64,000 nt of DNA from Piliocolobus tephrosceles (taxonomy: Eukaryota > Chordata > Mammalia > Primates > Cercopithecidae): the NCBI RefSeq assembly GCF_002776525.5, contig NC_045440.1, forward strand, positions 483,948 to 547,947, in the 5' to 3' direction. The notes under the pieces were generated by a model. That model made no database searches. It saw nothing but the letters and a program-made list of their open reading frames with translations, and was not told where the DNA came from. The translations under genes were made by a program, and so were the position numbers. This document shows positions 11,791 through 23,860 of the stretch, piece after piece. How positions within the stretch are numbered: position 1 is the stretch's first letter; each line of letters opens with the position of its first letter.

Positions 11791-12735
11791 GCTGCCGTCA
11801 CCTCTGCACTCTAATGTTACTAAATGATATATCAGGTGATGAAAGTGGAAATGAGGACCAGGGACAGGTAGAGACTGACTACTGAGATGGTGACTTTCTA
11901 GCTCCCAATGTAGAATTTGGACTATATCCCTGCAGGAAAGTATGTCTAGGAAATTGCATCAAGTTAGGAAAATAAACGTGGCAGTGAGTGCATCCTTACC
12001 CCAGCCAGGTGACGCAGACTGTACCACATCGCTCCGTATGGACGGGGGCATCCAGCCATGGGAGGAGTTGACCTTTTGTGTCCAGAACTTTGTTTTCCTG
12101 TAAGGCTATTTAAATATGCAGGAGCAATTCAAAATATTGAAAGCCATATCTAAGTCAAGGGGAAAAAAAGCAGGCACTTTCAAAATAATACGATTCCCCC
12201 TGATATTATTGAAGTGTGAAGCGGACTGCCAGAGGGTGGCCCACACAGCCCATTTGTTTCTCTACTGCCCACAGCACCCAACATAATGCTTAGCACGCAG
12301 CAGCTTCCTACAAGCACTTTGAGTAAGTGAATGCATGCCTCCTAAAATATCCGGGACTCATTGGTCAAGTGCTGGAAAACAGCAAGCATGATTCAATGAC
12401 AGTCAGAGGAGACACTAAAGGTGACCCAATCTCTAAATTTCTCCTTGGCCCAGACTTCTCTTCTCTCTGCCGATTTAGTTCTTGCTAAAACAATACTTTT
12501 GTTAATGACCCAGGAGGGAGTGGGCAGACCTGGGCAGCTACAGAGGTGGGGGCAGTGGGAGTGGGAGGGGAGCTCTCTACAGCCATGTTACTGGTACCTG
12601 GGCCCTCCAGCTGGGCATCCCGAGTTTCAAGGTGAGCTTACTAAAAAGCCTCAGGTCTCACTCCAAGTCAGAAATGGAATTTGGAACTCTCTTGGCTCCA
12701 TTTTGCAGAAGAATAAAGCGAGACCTAAAGGGAAG
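11791..12735. other. Intergenic, no gene seen
   Basis: No gene or repeat is identified. Confidence 0.5.
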
Positions 12736-12739
12736 ACGT

Positions 12740-13044
12740 GGCTGGGCGTGGTGGCTCACGTCTGTAATCCTAGCATTTTGGGAGGCTGAGGTGGGCAGAT
12801 CACCTGAGGTCAGGAGTTCAAGACCCGCCTGGCCAACATAGTGGAACCCCATCTCTACTAAAAATACAGAAGTCAACTGAGTGTGGTGGCATGCACCTGT
12901 AATCCCAGCTACTCTGGAGGCTGAGGCAGGAGAATCACTTGAACCCAGGAGGCGGAGGTTGCAGTGAGCCGAGATCATACCACTGCACTCCAGCCTGGGT
13001 GACAGAGTGAGACTCTGTCTCAAAAAAAAAAAAAAAAAAAAAAA
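12740..13044 (+). mobile_element. Alu SINE, full length
   Basis: It starts ggctgggcgtggtggctcac, has both arms with a middle A-rich linker, and ends in a poly(A) of about 23. The wording is AluS-like. Target-site duplications are not clear. Confidence 0.97.
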
Positions 13045-13244
13045 GAAGAGGTGGTTTGCAGAAGATACCTAGGGAGTTAGCAGTAAAGCCAGAACTGGAA
13101 CCCTGGTCTCTAGGTTCCTCCCCAAAGGATCCTTGCTCTTGCTCTATAACAAATTGTCTACTGGGATGGCAAGGGTGAATCTCCTCAATCACAGAGACCC
13201 ACTTGCAATAAAAACTGTATTAATTTCCTAAAATAGTATTAACA

Positions 13245-13440
13245 CAGCAGAATAGAGGTGGAGGATTCACACTTCTCCGTTTTAAAATTTACTCCAACCT
13301 TGCGGTCATTATAGCACCGTGGCACTGGTAAAAGGATAAATATATAGACCAGTGGAACAGAATTAAACCAGAATAAGCCAGACATAAACCCATACACCTA
13401 TGGCCAATTGATTTTCAACAAAGCAGAGTCATAAAACACA
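13245..13440 (+). mobile_element. L1M LINE ORF2 fragment
   Basis: The segment 'gaccagtggaacagaattaa' followed by 'acataaacccatacacctat' is a diverged stretch of L1 ORF2 in sense orientation. Confidence 0.8.
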
Positions 13441-13540
13441 TGTACTGCGTAAACGGAAATTACGAACTGGCTGAACCCCAGAGGCCAATCTAGCTGGCTG
13501 AGATTTTCCTCCTAACCAGATACATCCCTGCCTCCAAGGG

Positions 13541-13656
13541 ACATAGTAGCTCATGCCTGTAATCCCAGCACTTTGGGAGGCCGAGGCAGGCGGATCACCT
13601 GAGGTCAGGAGTTCAAGACCAGCCTGACCAACATGGTGAAACCCCATCTCAACTTA
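13541..13656 (+). mobile_element. Alu left-arm fragment
   Basis: Only the left arm is present, from 'tagctcatgcctgtaatccc' to 'catggtgaaaccccatctca'; the right arm is missing. Confidence 0.9.
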
Positions 13657-14186
13657 AAACAGAGATTTCTGGTAGCTGCGCCACTTTCCTGCTTGGGTCA
13701 CAGGCAGGGGTGCGGTGGGATGAGAAGGAGGCTGTCCCGAGACACTGAACCTCTGGGATTGCAGACAAAGTGCCTGTCAGCTGGCAGAGGACAGTTCGGA
13801 GGACAGGGCTGAAAGGCTGCAGCATTTGGTTAGGAGGCCCTGAGAACAAAGCCTAGGCCCAAACTGGACACGAGGAGCATCAAGACCCAGGTCCCTTGTG
13901 GGGCTCAGGCATTGGTAGTATTCGCAGAAATGTCTGTGATGATGGAGGCAGAAAGTAGGTGGCACTGGATGGACCACCTATGAAGGGAAGCATCAGGGCC
14001 CTGTCGTGGGCCAGATGCGAATGGGAGGATGGGAGGTTGAACTTGAGAGCAAACAGCATCATAGATGCCTGGAAGAACCTTGAAAAGTCATGTCCATGCA
14101 TCTATCCAGCCAGCTTGGGTAGACAGGGCTGGTTCCTCACCCCAAACCACCAGCCATGTAATCACCAAGTTCACTGGATTATTCTT

Positions 14187-14487
14187 TTTTTTTTTTTTTT
14201 TTTTTTGAGACGGAGTCTCGCTCTGTCGCCCAGGCTGGAGTGCAGTGGCCGGATCTCAGCTCACTGCAAGCTCCGCCTCCCGGGTTCCCGCCATTCTCCT
14301 GCCTCAGCCTCCCAAGTAGCTGGGACTACAGGCGCCCGCCACCTCGCCCGGCTAGTTTTTTGTATTTTTAGTAGAGACGGGGTTTCACCGTGTTAGCCAG
14401 GATGGTCTCGATCTCCTGACCTCGTGATTCGCCCGTCTCGGCCTCCCAAAGTGCTGGGATTACAGGCTTGAGCCACCGCGCCCGGCC
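14187..14487 (-). mobile_element. AluY (Old World monkey type), full length
   Basis: A minus-strand Alu with a poly(T) start and a gcccggcc head. It is flanked by the perfect 18-bp duplication gttcactggattattctt at 14169-14186 and 14488-14505. The wording (gtggccggatctcagctcac, ccgccacctcgcccggctag) is that of Cercopithecidae AluY. Confidence 0.98.
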
Positions 14488-14589
14488 GTTCACTGGATTA
14501 TTCTTCTGCACTGGGTCCCAAGGTTGACCCCTCTGATCCCTCCCCTCTGTGTCCTTTGACACTGTGTTTTTAGGGCCCACTGCATCCTA

Positions 14590-15080
14590 CTATAGACATC
14601 AGTGTTCACGTCTGAATTTCCTGCTGAGTCTAAGCCCCTTTTGGCCAGGATGAGTCTGACTCATCATTGTTTTCTGCCACTAAGCCTGGTACTGTGCCTT
14701 GCTCTGAGAAGGTGCTCATGAGTTGTCCATTGCATGCATGACCGTAGGGGACATGTTTTGTCTGCCAACAAGCTTTCACTGGGGGAAGCACAGTCCAACC
14801 TCATGCAGTTCCCCTGGGGGCACTGAGCACGGAAGCCTCAGGGATGACATCCAACCTAGACTGGTCCAATTCCAGTTGTTTACACCCCCAACACCAATTT
14901 GTAGTGATTGGTTCAGATGTGGGCAGGTGACCCGAGCAGAGCCAATCAGAATCCTCCCACGAGATCTGGCTCATGAAGTCTAGAAGAGCCTGCCTTCCTT
15001 TTGGATCTTGAGCTGTGAAGACATGGCCCAGAGGCTCCCATAGTCCTATTTCTTATTATGTTTGTGAGCCTTTTATGAGA
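14590..15080. other. Probable old repeat remnants, no gene
   Basis: 14590-14740 looks like an L2 3' end. 14880-15030 contains 'tgattggttcagatgtgggc' and 'gagccaatcagaatcctccc', wording I associate with an old interspersed repeat that I cannot name. Confidence 0.45.
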
Positions 15081-15585
15081 ATCAAGATAGCCACAAAAGG
15101 TAAGCAAGGGCTGGGTCTGGAGAAAGAAGCAAACACTCGATGATGGTGTTGGACATTTCAGCCTTGCCCAGAGTCCTTATAGCCCAGACTGCTCAGTTTT
15201 AGGACCAGGGGTTTTTCTCTTTTCCCACTCAGGTTGGCTTGAATTGGGTTTTTGATCCTCATACCTAAGAGTCTTGGGTCATTAGTGAGAGCACCCTACT
15301 TTGAACCCAACCTGGTGGTAGAGGAAATCTCTGGCAGATCTTGGGGAGAACAGGAAGAACTTGGTGTGATGCAGCCCTATGGTCTGCCATAATCTCAGGG
15401 TAATTAAAAAACAGGGTACCTGGAGGAAGCCAAGAAATTCTTAGGTGCTGGGAGTCAACGATAAGCAAAATGGCTGGAGAAGAGTGATGAAATTAGCCTC
15501 AGTTGTTGGCAGTGAGGGGTTGACGGGGTAGAGGTGGGGAGCATAGAAGGGCTGAAAGGGGCAGGGAGACAGCCTTGACTTGCAT

Positions 15586-15774
15586 GGAAAGTCTAAAAAT
15601 GCAAAAATTAGTTGGGCATGGTGGCAGGCGCCTGAAATCCCAGCTACTTAGGAGGCTGAGGCATGAGAATTGCTTGAACCCAGGAGGTAGAAGTTGCAGT
15701 GAGCCAAGATCATTCCACTGCACTCCAGCCTGGGTGACAGAGCGAGACTCCATCTCAAAAAAAAAAAAAAAAAA
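15586..15774 (+). mobile_element. Alu right-arm fragment
   Basis: It begins in the middle A-rich linker (aaaaatgcaaaaattag) and runs to the poly(A) at about 15757-15774. Confidence 0.93.
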
Positions 15775-15779
15775 GAAGT

Positions 15780-16245
15780 GAGGAGAGGCTATTATAACCA
15801 CAGTGTGTGGTCATTATTAGATATTAGATTACATATGAATTATTAGTTGTGTCTGGCATGCAGAAGATACTTAGGAAACCATAGCTATTGCTACTACCCA
15901 TAATTTCGGGATTACACAGAGAAGGGATGCTAAGTCCCACTCCTTCCCATGACAATAATTTTGTCTCCTGTTCTGATTGAGAAGGTTGAGGTGTCTGGAA
16001 TGTGGATTAGCAGATGGTCCCATAAAGAGGGGCGTCTTCTGTTTATGGGAGAGTCCCTCCTGTTCTGCATACGTTTAGTGAACATGCATTGATTGAGTGG
16101 CACCCCACCTTGCTGCTGATACATTATTTTAAAAGCAAACTCTTCGTTTTGGTATTTAGGAGCATATTTTGATTCTATGTAAACAGTTATGTAACCACTT
16201 GTTTTTATAGTAAACCATACATAGTTAGGGGCTACATATTTTCAG
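15780..16245. other. Intergenic, no gene seen
   Basis: AT-rich unique sequence without a recognisable feature. Confidence 0.5.
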
Positions 16246-16249
16246 CCTA

Positions 16250-16880
16250 ATTAAACAAATTTAAAAGATATTTACCAAGTGCCAACTCTGTGCCAAGGCT
16301 GGACCAGGCCCTGCAGCTGGAGATGGAAAGGGGTGTTTCTTTGGGAAGATTACCACAAAGAAGAGAGATGAGAGTGATCACTACAGCACAGGGTGTGTTA
16401 AAGGGAGAACAGATGTTTTTTGAGTGTTGTGGAAGCATAGGAAGGAGGAATTAATTCCTCTTGGGGAAAGGGATGAGGAACAGCAGCAAGGCGGATCTGA
16501 CATGTAAGGGTGTGAACGCCCCTAAGGGGCAGGGGTGTTCCAGACACTGTGGGTAAACCTGCAGAGCGGCCTCCTGTGGCTTCTGCTTGGGCTTGGTGGG
16601 GAGGAGAGGAGAAAGTAAGGCTGGAAAGGCAGGTGGGCTTGAATGCTGAGGCTGGACCTTGACAGTAAGAAGCCCTGAAGTGTTTTAATCAGGATCTGAG
16701 GTGATGGAGTGGCATTCTGGAAAGATCCCTTAGGCAACAGTGGGAAGAATGAAGCAGACAGAGGCAGGTTGGGGCTGAAAGAGTAGCAGGGGCTGTTGAA
16801 ATAGCCCAGAGGAACTGCAGTGATGGCCTGAGCCGGGGCAGCAGTTGTGGGGATTTCTTGGGGGCTTTGGATGGAAAATT
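16250..16880 (-). repeat. L2 LINE fragment, antisense
   Basis: The order 'gtgccaactctgtgccaagg', 'aagccctgaagtgttttaat', 'gaggtgatggagtggcattc', 'gatggcctgagccggggcag' follows antisense L2. The minus-strand open frames here derive from it. Confidence 0.65.
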
Positions 16881-18035
16881 GACAGAAGGTGGCTGGAGGT
16901 CAGACCTGAGGCGGCAGGGCAGTGAGGATGGCTCCCAGGCTTTCGGCTCCAGTAACTTGGGGAACACAGTTGGAATATTGTGAGCGTTTCATTGACTTCA
17001 CCAGAGGCATGTGAGCCCTCTGTCTTCTCCTGAGCCTCAAGAAGTCTGGGAGAGGAGGAAACAGGGGAGGGAGGGCATGGGAACCTGGCAGGGTAGGAAA
17101 AGCCAGCCTGCCTATTCTGGTCGGACCTCACTACTCCCCGATTTCCCAGCAGACACAGAGAACACGAACACTGGGCTGGGCACAGGAGTGGGGCCTCTAC
17201 GGACAGTGGTTTCAGCAAGAGAAGCCCCTCCTGAAGCAGCCCCGGGAGCCGACCTCTGGGGAAGCAGATGGTCCAGGAAGCAAGAGGAGGGAGCAGAGCC
17301 TGGTACACAGGTGTCAGAGGATCCTAAGAACGTTCTGGACTGGCAGCTGCTTTCTCTGCAGGTTTTCACGGGCTCAGCGGCTGCCTGGGTGGGAAGCTGA
17401 TCCTGGCTCACTTTCAGGCATCAAGGAGACTGACAATCTCCTTGTCTTATCCACGTTCTCCCTCCAAATTCATTAAGTTAAACACACACATGCACACGCG
17501 TGCACACACACACAAACACTGAGACGTTTCACATGTGCTAAGCTAGGCAATATGTTTATATATTGTAAAGGGATTCTATTCTCTAAGAACAAAAAGCAAT
17601 ACTATAAATGCTCCAATTACAACTTACTTTTAAACTTATTGTTTGATTATATCCTTTTGTGCTTGTCCTCTCGTTGTGCTGGTCTCTGATTTTGTGCCTG
17701 CCCTCTGATTTTCCTTCACAGGTGAACATAACCGGCCAGCCAAGCTGATTCACACACTTCCGCTTGAAGCTGATCTGCCACGTGTATCTTCTTGTCGCTA
17801 TTGAACTAAGTTCCTGAGACCTAATGCTTCCTATCACTAGTATCAGTGCTTTTATTTTTGTTTGCTACTTAGTTGGATAACATAGTGAAGGAAAATGTGC
17901 TAATATAATAGAAATACTTGCATTAATAAGCCTGGTAAAGAGGCAGAGACAGTGAGAGCCATGGCCAGAGGCAAGCTGCTGGCAGCTAGGCAGCACCGCC
18001 ATACAAAAGCTCAAAAATTTCTTTCAAGAAATGCC
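16881..18035. other. Intergenic, no gene seen
   Basis: A short CA-rich run occurs at 17480-17520; otherwise nothing is recognised. Confidence 0.5.
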
Positions 18036-18039
18036 ATAC

Positions 18040-18324
18040 GGCTGGGTGTAGTGGCTCATGCCTGTAATCCCAACACTTTGGGAGGCCTACATGGGTAGAT
18101 CACTTGAGGTCAGTTCAAGACCAGCCTGGGTAATATGGTGAAACCCTGTCTCTACTAAAAATACAAAAATTAGTCGGCGTGGTGGTGCACACCTGTAATC
18201 CCAGCTACTTAGGAGGGTGAGGCAGGAGAATGGCTTGAACCCGGGAGGCGGAAGTTGCAGTGAGCTGAGATCATGCCACTGCACTCCAGCCTGGGCGACA
18301 GAGTGATATTCCATCTAAAAAAAA
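18040..18324 (+). mobile_element. Alu SINE, full length, older
   Basis: It starts ggctgggtgtagtggctcat and ends in a short A/GA tail (aaaaaaaagagagagagag). It has lost several bases in the left arm (caggagttcaag is shortened to cagttcaag). Confidence 0.95.
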
Positions 18325-18479
18325 GAGAGAGAGAGTTCATAATGTCTGCATGTGAAGGTGTAAGCTATATGACAGTTAAATATATAAAAGTGAGGACCAT
18401 GTGGCTTTAATTTACAGATTTACTTATGTAAAAACTCTCCTGTATTTCTTCACTTTAAAGAAACATGAATAAAATATAC

Positions 18480-18990
18480 AACACTCTCATTGGTGCAATT
18501 CCTGAGAGATTCCTTTGCCCCATTGAGATCGGTCAATGGGTAGAGAAGGAGAAACAGAGGAAGGGATAAAGTAACACATGGAGAGATAGAAGGTAAAAAA
18601 CAATGGAAGAAATGGAAAAAAAACTTTTTTAAAAGCTATAATTAATATACTTTGAATGCTAAGATATTGCCTTAATGAAATGAGACTAGGAAATTATGAA
18701 ATACAATAACCAGAGAACAAAAAGGAGTTCTTGGAAATAAAAATGAAGCAGAAAAAAAGGATTTTACAGGGAAAATAGATAAAGAATGAGACATTTAGAG
18801 TATTAATTTAGGATGTCTAATATCCAATTAATAGAATTTCTAGCAGTGGAAAAAGAAGAGATGGGGAAGGGCAGAAATTAGCTAAGAAATAATAAATGGA
18901 TTTTTTTTCTAGAATTGAGGGAGATGAGTTTCCAGATTGACAGAACCTACTGATGGTCCAGGACAGTAAATGGGAAAGACCCATAGTAAA
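18480..18990. repeat. A-rich LINE-like sequence, family uncertain
   Basis: Composition resembles an old L1/HAL1, and similar sequence resumes at 19430-19730 beyond the solo LTR. The identification is weak. Confidence 0.4.
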
Positions 18991-18997
18991 TAATATT

Positions 18998-19424
18998 TGA
19001 TTTGTTTTTCTAAGACCAGCCGAGTGGGCACAAAAGAACCAGTGAGTAGGCAAGGCTAAAAGCAAAACTGCAAATTTATTCTTTGGTCATCTAGCTTCAG
19101 GGACCGGAGCTGGGAGGGGGGGCGGAGTTTCTAATACAGTCCCGACAAGAGTGGGGGCTGAGAAAGGCCGCCCCTGGCGCATCTGCTGGGAGCGACTTTT
19201 CTAGGAGTGGAAGGGCAATAGGCGGGGCACGGGCATGTCGGGGGAGGGGGCCGCTCCACAGGTGCCACCAGGTAAATCTTGGTCTCCTCGGATTGACATC
19301 ACCTGGTGCATGCCTGATTAATCTGCACCTTCCCGGGCGTCAGCTGCATTCTCGCACACATGGGAAGAGTTGGTGGTGAAGAAGAACCCGGAAGTGCACC
19401 ATCCTGCCTCCGTTCGTCCAAACA
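18998..19424 (-). mobile_element. Solo LTR, unnamed endogenous retrovirus family
   Basis: A 427-bp element with TG...CA termini (minus-strand reading starts tgtttggacgaac and ends aaaacaaatca), flanked by the 5-bp direct repeat atatt (18993-18997 and 19425-19429). The minus strand carries an AATAAA (19080-19075) about 75 bp before the end, as an R/U5 boundary would. Other copies lie at 22960-23099, 27266-27688 and 28162-28589. I do not recognise the family; an Old World monkey ERV LTR is likely. Confidence 0.88.
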
Positions 19425-19429
19425 ATATT

Positions 19430-21325
19430 GTTGCAAAATTTTTCCAGCAACAGGGATAGAGAGAAGTTCCTTAGAGCTCCCCATGAAAAAATAAGACGGG
19501 TCCCATACAAAGCTTCCAGAATCGGATGGTGTCAGAACCCAGAATTCAGTACCTTACCAAATAAAAAATGTACCCTTTCTCAGGAAGACCCTGAAGGTGT
19601 TCCAGCAAGACAAAGGAGTAAATGTAAAAAAGTAGAGGACACGAGCTGTAGGAAACAGGCTTACAGAAAGTTTTGTCTCAGAATAATCACCAATTACTAT
19701 TTTACTCAAATATCACCATGATAATGGAAGGATGAGGGAGGAGCTGTGAAGGAGAGTGCAGTGTAACGTTGCTAAGTTCTCTTTTGCCATTCGAAGAAGC
19801 CACGAGACCATGTCTAAAATCGGTAAGTGATGACATAGCCGCATAAGCAAATTATTCAGAAATATACAGGCAAATACCAGAAGCAGCAGCTCGGAATTGA
19901 TGCTGGTTTGGTTACCTCTGGTGAGCAGAGCTGGGCAGAGGAGGGGCTGGGAGGAGAACTGGGAAGTGGCAGGCAGGAAACCAGTTTCTAGTTGTTGCCG
20001 TTACATATTCTTTTAATATGAATTGATTCAAAATACAAAAACTATGTGCACATATGACTTTGATAAAAATGTTTAAAGAAATTTCTGTGAAAAATCAATG
20101 AACCAAGTACTCCTGTAAGCCATTACTAATATGGTCACACAAGCATCATCCAAGTGGCATGGACAGAGCCATACGCAATTGCTGCCTGGCCCCACACCAC
20201 CCTTCCCCTACACCTCCCTTCCCAACCCCCAACTCCCACCTCTGCACCCAGCCCGTCCCATCCACTCTCGGGCTGCACCCGGAGGCTCAGCCCCCGTCCC
20301 CACCCTCCCTGGCACTCGGCCAGTGCTGGACCTGGCAGGACCACCCCTTCCCCGCCCTGCCCGTGGCCGCTGGGATCCCTGTCGCCCTGGGACTCAGCTG
20401 ACAGCGGACGGACAATGGTATTTCCCATCAGCCTGGGTATCAGGAGCCGGCCTTATCCAGTGGTGTTTTTCTATTAGTCTAACAGCCCATTGTCCACTCC
20501 TTATCACTAAAATGTTGATGTCATGCCTGGCTTGGAAGTGGTTTCTGCTGCTCGGCCCTGGGACAGCTTCACTTTAATTGGGGGCGGGGGAGGAGGAGGG
20601 GTGGAGAAGCCCATGTATCAGAATTGTCATGAGAATTCACCCCGTTCCTTCTTTCAATCTTTCAATCGGGGCCACGAAGGGCGCCTGGTGGGGTGGGTTC
20701 CTTGCTGCGATTCCTGGCCTTTCTCTCTTCCCTGAGTAGGTGCACTGGGTCTTAACCCCGGTGGCCACCCTCAGGGCTGAAATATCGAGGTGGGTGCAAG
20801 GACTGGGGGACACTTTCATCCCACCACGCTTTTGGCTGGGGATTTTGGGGACTTGCTTTATCCTTTTGGTAGGTGGAGAGCTCTGGGCAGGTGGGGCACG
20901 ACTTTTCCTTCTCTGAATCTTCTGCAGCCCCTGACGGCCCCACCAGAGACCACGCTTAGTTGGAGCTCCACAGATATGTGACGGGCTAATGCGAATGTCA
21001 GTCAGTCAGAAGGTCCAGTCTGAGAACAGATAGAAAATGTGAGGCCCGTCTTCATCTCCATTCTCCTAAACCCCACCACATTGCGTCAGCTCTTAAGGGA
21101 AGTCTTAGAAATACACTCTGTGCCTTCCCCACGTGCCCTGTCCTTCTGTCCTTCTCTGGTTCTGTTTGTTCGTAGTGGAGGTCAGCGCACAAGGAGACAG
21201 CATGCATGCCTGGTGCACGTGCATGTGCGAATGTGTGTGTGTTAGAGGTGCAGTTGTTGTACAACCCCCCAGGGAATCTGGTTAAGAGAGGATGCAGTGC
21301 ACTCTGGAGTAGGGTAGGCTTGGCT
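19430..21325. other. Intergenic, no gene seen
   Basis: A-rich LINE-like material continues to about 19730. 20200-20420 is C-rich and 20578-20605 is a G-rich run (ggggcgggggaggaggaggg). No gene is supported. Confidence 0.5.
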
Positions 21326-21329
21326 GTGG

Positions 21330-21505
21330 TTTGCTCAGGCAAATTGCTTTACTTTTCCAAGACCTGGCTTCCCTGTCCGTTAAACAGGTATCACAAGGCA
21401 GCTTCCCAGGGGCTTGCGGTGAAGGCTGAAATGAAACGATTGAGGTGCTTAGCATGGTGCCTGGCACATAGTAGGCACGCGGGAAATGGCAGCTATTAGT
21501 GGTAC
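21330..21505 (+). repeat. MIR SINE, sense
   Basis: The segment 'ggcaaattgctttacttttc' and the later gcctggcacatagtaggcac follow MIR order. Confidence 0.75.
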
Positions 21506-22079
21506 AGTTTTCTGTGGGCTTTGACTGAAAGCCTAGTTTGGGGACTGATGGGCACGGCAGAGTGCCATTCTCCTGGCACTCCTCCTTGGAGAGCTGGGAC
21601 AGGGAGGCTGAGGTCTCCTCTGGCTGGGCCAGCCTATGTGGAAAAAGCAAGTTTGCTGGGCCTCAAGTTCTTGCCTCAACTTTAAAAAGCAAATAAGTGC
21701 ACACCATAAGCATTTGGAGGCTGCTGTTTTCTACGGAGTCAACATGTATAGGCCATGAGTGTATTCTGGAGTGCTCATGATAGAAGGCAATTTGGGACAC
21801 AGATGGCAAGCACAATTTGAAGGTGCATTTTGCCTGTGCAAAGTGGCCACACCACGTTAATCTAATGTAACACACACACAAACTCTGCAAGCAGGTTCTG
21901 TTCTCTGCAAGAGGGTGAGAGGCTCAAGACCAGTCTGATGACACATAGAATGTGGCCGTGCTCTCCAGCCGCCCAGCCTCCAGCCCCGTGCCCCATGTCT
22001 TACAGAGGAGCTACTTACACTGCTGTGGAAGCCGACCCTAGAATAACGACCAGCACAGTCCCTGAGGGTCAGGGGCCAC

Positions 22080-22235
22080 ATGCGAACACCATCTCATTTG
22101 GTTCTCACCAGACCCTGCGAAACACATCAGGGAGGAATCATTATGTCTGAGCAGAGGAAGCTATAGGGGCTCATAGAGAGCTAGAATGCAAGCCTGGGCC
22201 TTCTGAGTCCAAATCCAGGCCTTTTCCACGACTTC
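22080..22235 (-). repeat. MIR SINE, antisense
   Basis: The segments catctcatttggttctcacc, gcagaggaagctata and gagctagaatgcaagcctgg follow antisense MIR order. Confidence 0.7.
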
Positions 22236-22920
22236 AAGTGACAGCAGATAAAGCACTTGACTTTGTCTCTGAAACACACATTCCTGGGAAGAAAAGAGGC
22301 CTAAAAATGAGAGCAGGGTCTGTCTCCTTCGTCACCGTGTTTACTGTGTGATCTTCATTCCTCAGGGTCTTGCCAGGTTCTCATGAGTACTACAGTCCTT
22401 GGGGATCTTGGCCCAGAGCCCAGGACGAAGGTGGCCAGCAGTCCAGAATAGGGGTGTACTACCTTGTCCCTGGTTCCAGATAGCATGAGACCCGTCTTCT
22501 CCTTCCTGATAGGACTGTTCTGGAAATTCCAAAGGTTAAAACTGGGAAGTGAGAGGGAGGCAGGAATACTGTGTGTGACCTGGATAGGAAGAGACAGTGC
22601 TTTTCCGGGGGCAACTTTAAGCAATGTAAATTCTCTTACTCTAAGGGACTCGAAGGGTTTCCAAAGTCTCAACTCTCTCCTCTGTGGATGGGGTAAAATC
22701 CCACTGAGGAGCCTTCCATCTGTCCTAATTTAAGGTGCAAATATTTCTGGCAGGCCAACGCACAAATTCATGAAACACTTCAGCATGAGTGAGCAACTCA
22801 CACACCCTCTTCTGAGAGTGCCGGGTGCAGACCAAAGATGCTGAGGGGAGAACACACAAGGCCCAAGAGGAAGAGGGTATACAAACAGAAAACAGTTCTT
22901 GACAGTTTTCCAGATCTGCC
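22236..22920. other. Intergenic, no gene seen
   Basis: No feature is recognised in this stretch. Confidence 0.5.
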
Positions 22921-22922
22921 AC

Positions 22923-22949
22923 CTTTTTTTTTTTTTTTTTTTTTTTTTT
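22923..22949. repeat. Poly(T) tract abutting a gap
   Basis: About 27 T directly before the N run. It could be the tail of a minus-strand Alu or L1 hidden in the gap, or part of the rearranged LTR insertion. Confidence 0.9.
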
Positions 22950-22959
22950 NNNNNNNNNN
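22950..22959. other. Assembly gap (10 N)
   Basis: Gap between a poly(T) tract and LTR sequence. Confidence 0.99.
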
Positions 22960-23099
22960 GAAGAAGAACCCGGAAGTGCACCATCCTGCCTCCGTTCGTC
23001 CAAACAGTGACCAAAGAATAAATTTGCAGTTTTGCTTTTAGCCTTGCCTACTCGCTGGTTCTTTTGTGCCCACTCTGGTGGTCTTAGAAAAACAAATCA
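22960..23099. mobile_element. Rearranged LTR copy: two inverted pieces
   Basis: 22960-23007 is the U3-start end of the LTR in the same orientation as the solo LTR (ending cgttcgtccaaaca). It is joined directly to 23008-23099, the R/U5 end in the opposite orientation (AATAAA at 23017, ending aaaacaaatca). The LTR middle is missing and the left part is lost in the gap. Confidence 0.85.
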
Positions 23100-23319
23100 G
23101 TGACCTATATACAGGCTTGAGGATGGGGTCACCCACCCCCTGCCCTGGGTGCTCCTCGATGATCCAGGAACCGTGCCAGCAGCAGCACTTGGGCCCACAA
23201 ACATGGGAAGACCTGGGCTCTCACCAACAACTTCCGTGGGTGGTGACCAGTCCAGAGGGGAAACGCAATGTCACAGAAAAACAGCATGGGTTTGGGAGTC
23301 AGAAAGGCCTGAGGGCAAA

Positions 23320-23520
23320 TGCTGATGCTGCGTCGGATGGGCTGCGTGACTTTATGCAAGTCAATTAATTTATCTGAGCCTCAGTTTCTCCACCTGTAAA
23401 GTGAAAGCAATAATGCCGGCTTGGTGGGACTGCATTGCAGATTAAATGAGATAATGTATGTCAATTTTCCAGCACTGTACCTGTAGCATAGCAGATGCTA
23501 AATAAATATCAGCTACTCCT
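23320..23520 (+). repeat. MIR SINE, sense
   Basis: The segments 'ttatctgagcctcagtttct', 'gattaaatgagataatgtat' and gcagatgctaaataaatatc are the MIR core and 3' end. Confidence 0.88.
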
Positions 23521-23689
23521 ATTATGATTAGCCTGGCGGGGCTGATCCCTGGCGCAGGCAGAGGCTGGGAAGAGTTGATAAGATATGCTGGTGTCTGCAT
23601 CTCTGCACAAGTCTCAGGCTGACCCGTGTGTCTCCCTGCACACCTGTCCTCCCCACATGCCAGAGGCTGGGCAAGCTTTTGAATCACTA

Positions 23690-23860
23690 GCTGTGGAGCC
23701 TTGGGCAAGTTACTTTCCCTCTCAAAGTCTTTCTTTTCTCATCTGCAAAATGGGGATAATAGAAATACTTTCCTCACAGTGCAGTGAGAATCACATGAAG
23801 CCATGCAGGTAAAGACCCAACATGGAGAAACGCTTCCAGCATGTATGAGTGGTTGTTGCC
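23690..23860 (+). repeat. MIR SINE, sense
   Basis: The segments gccttgggcaagttactttc and catctgcaaaatggggataa are close to the MIR core. Confidence 0.85.

Noticed and set aside
22923..22949. Poly(T) as a promoter or terminator
   Set aside because: It adjoins a gap and rearranged LTR sequence; a retroelement tail is simpler.
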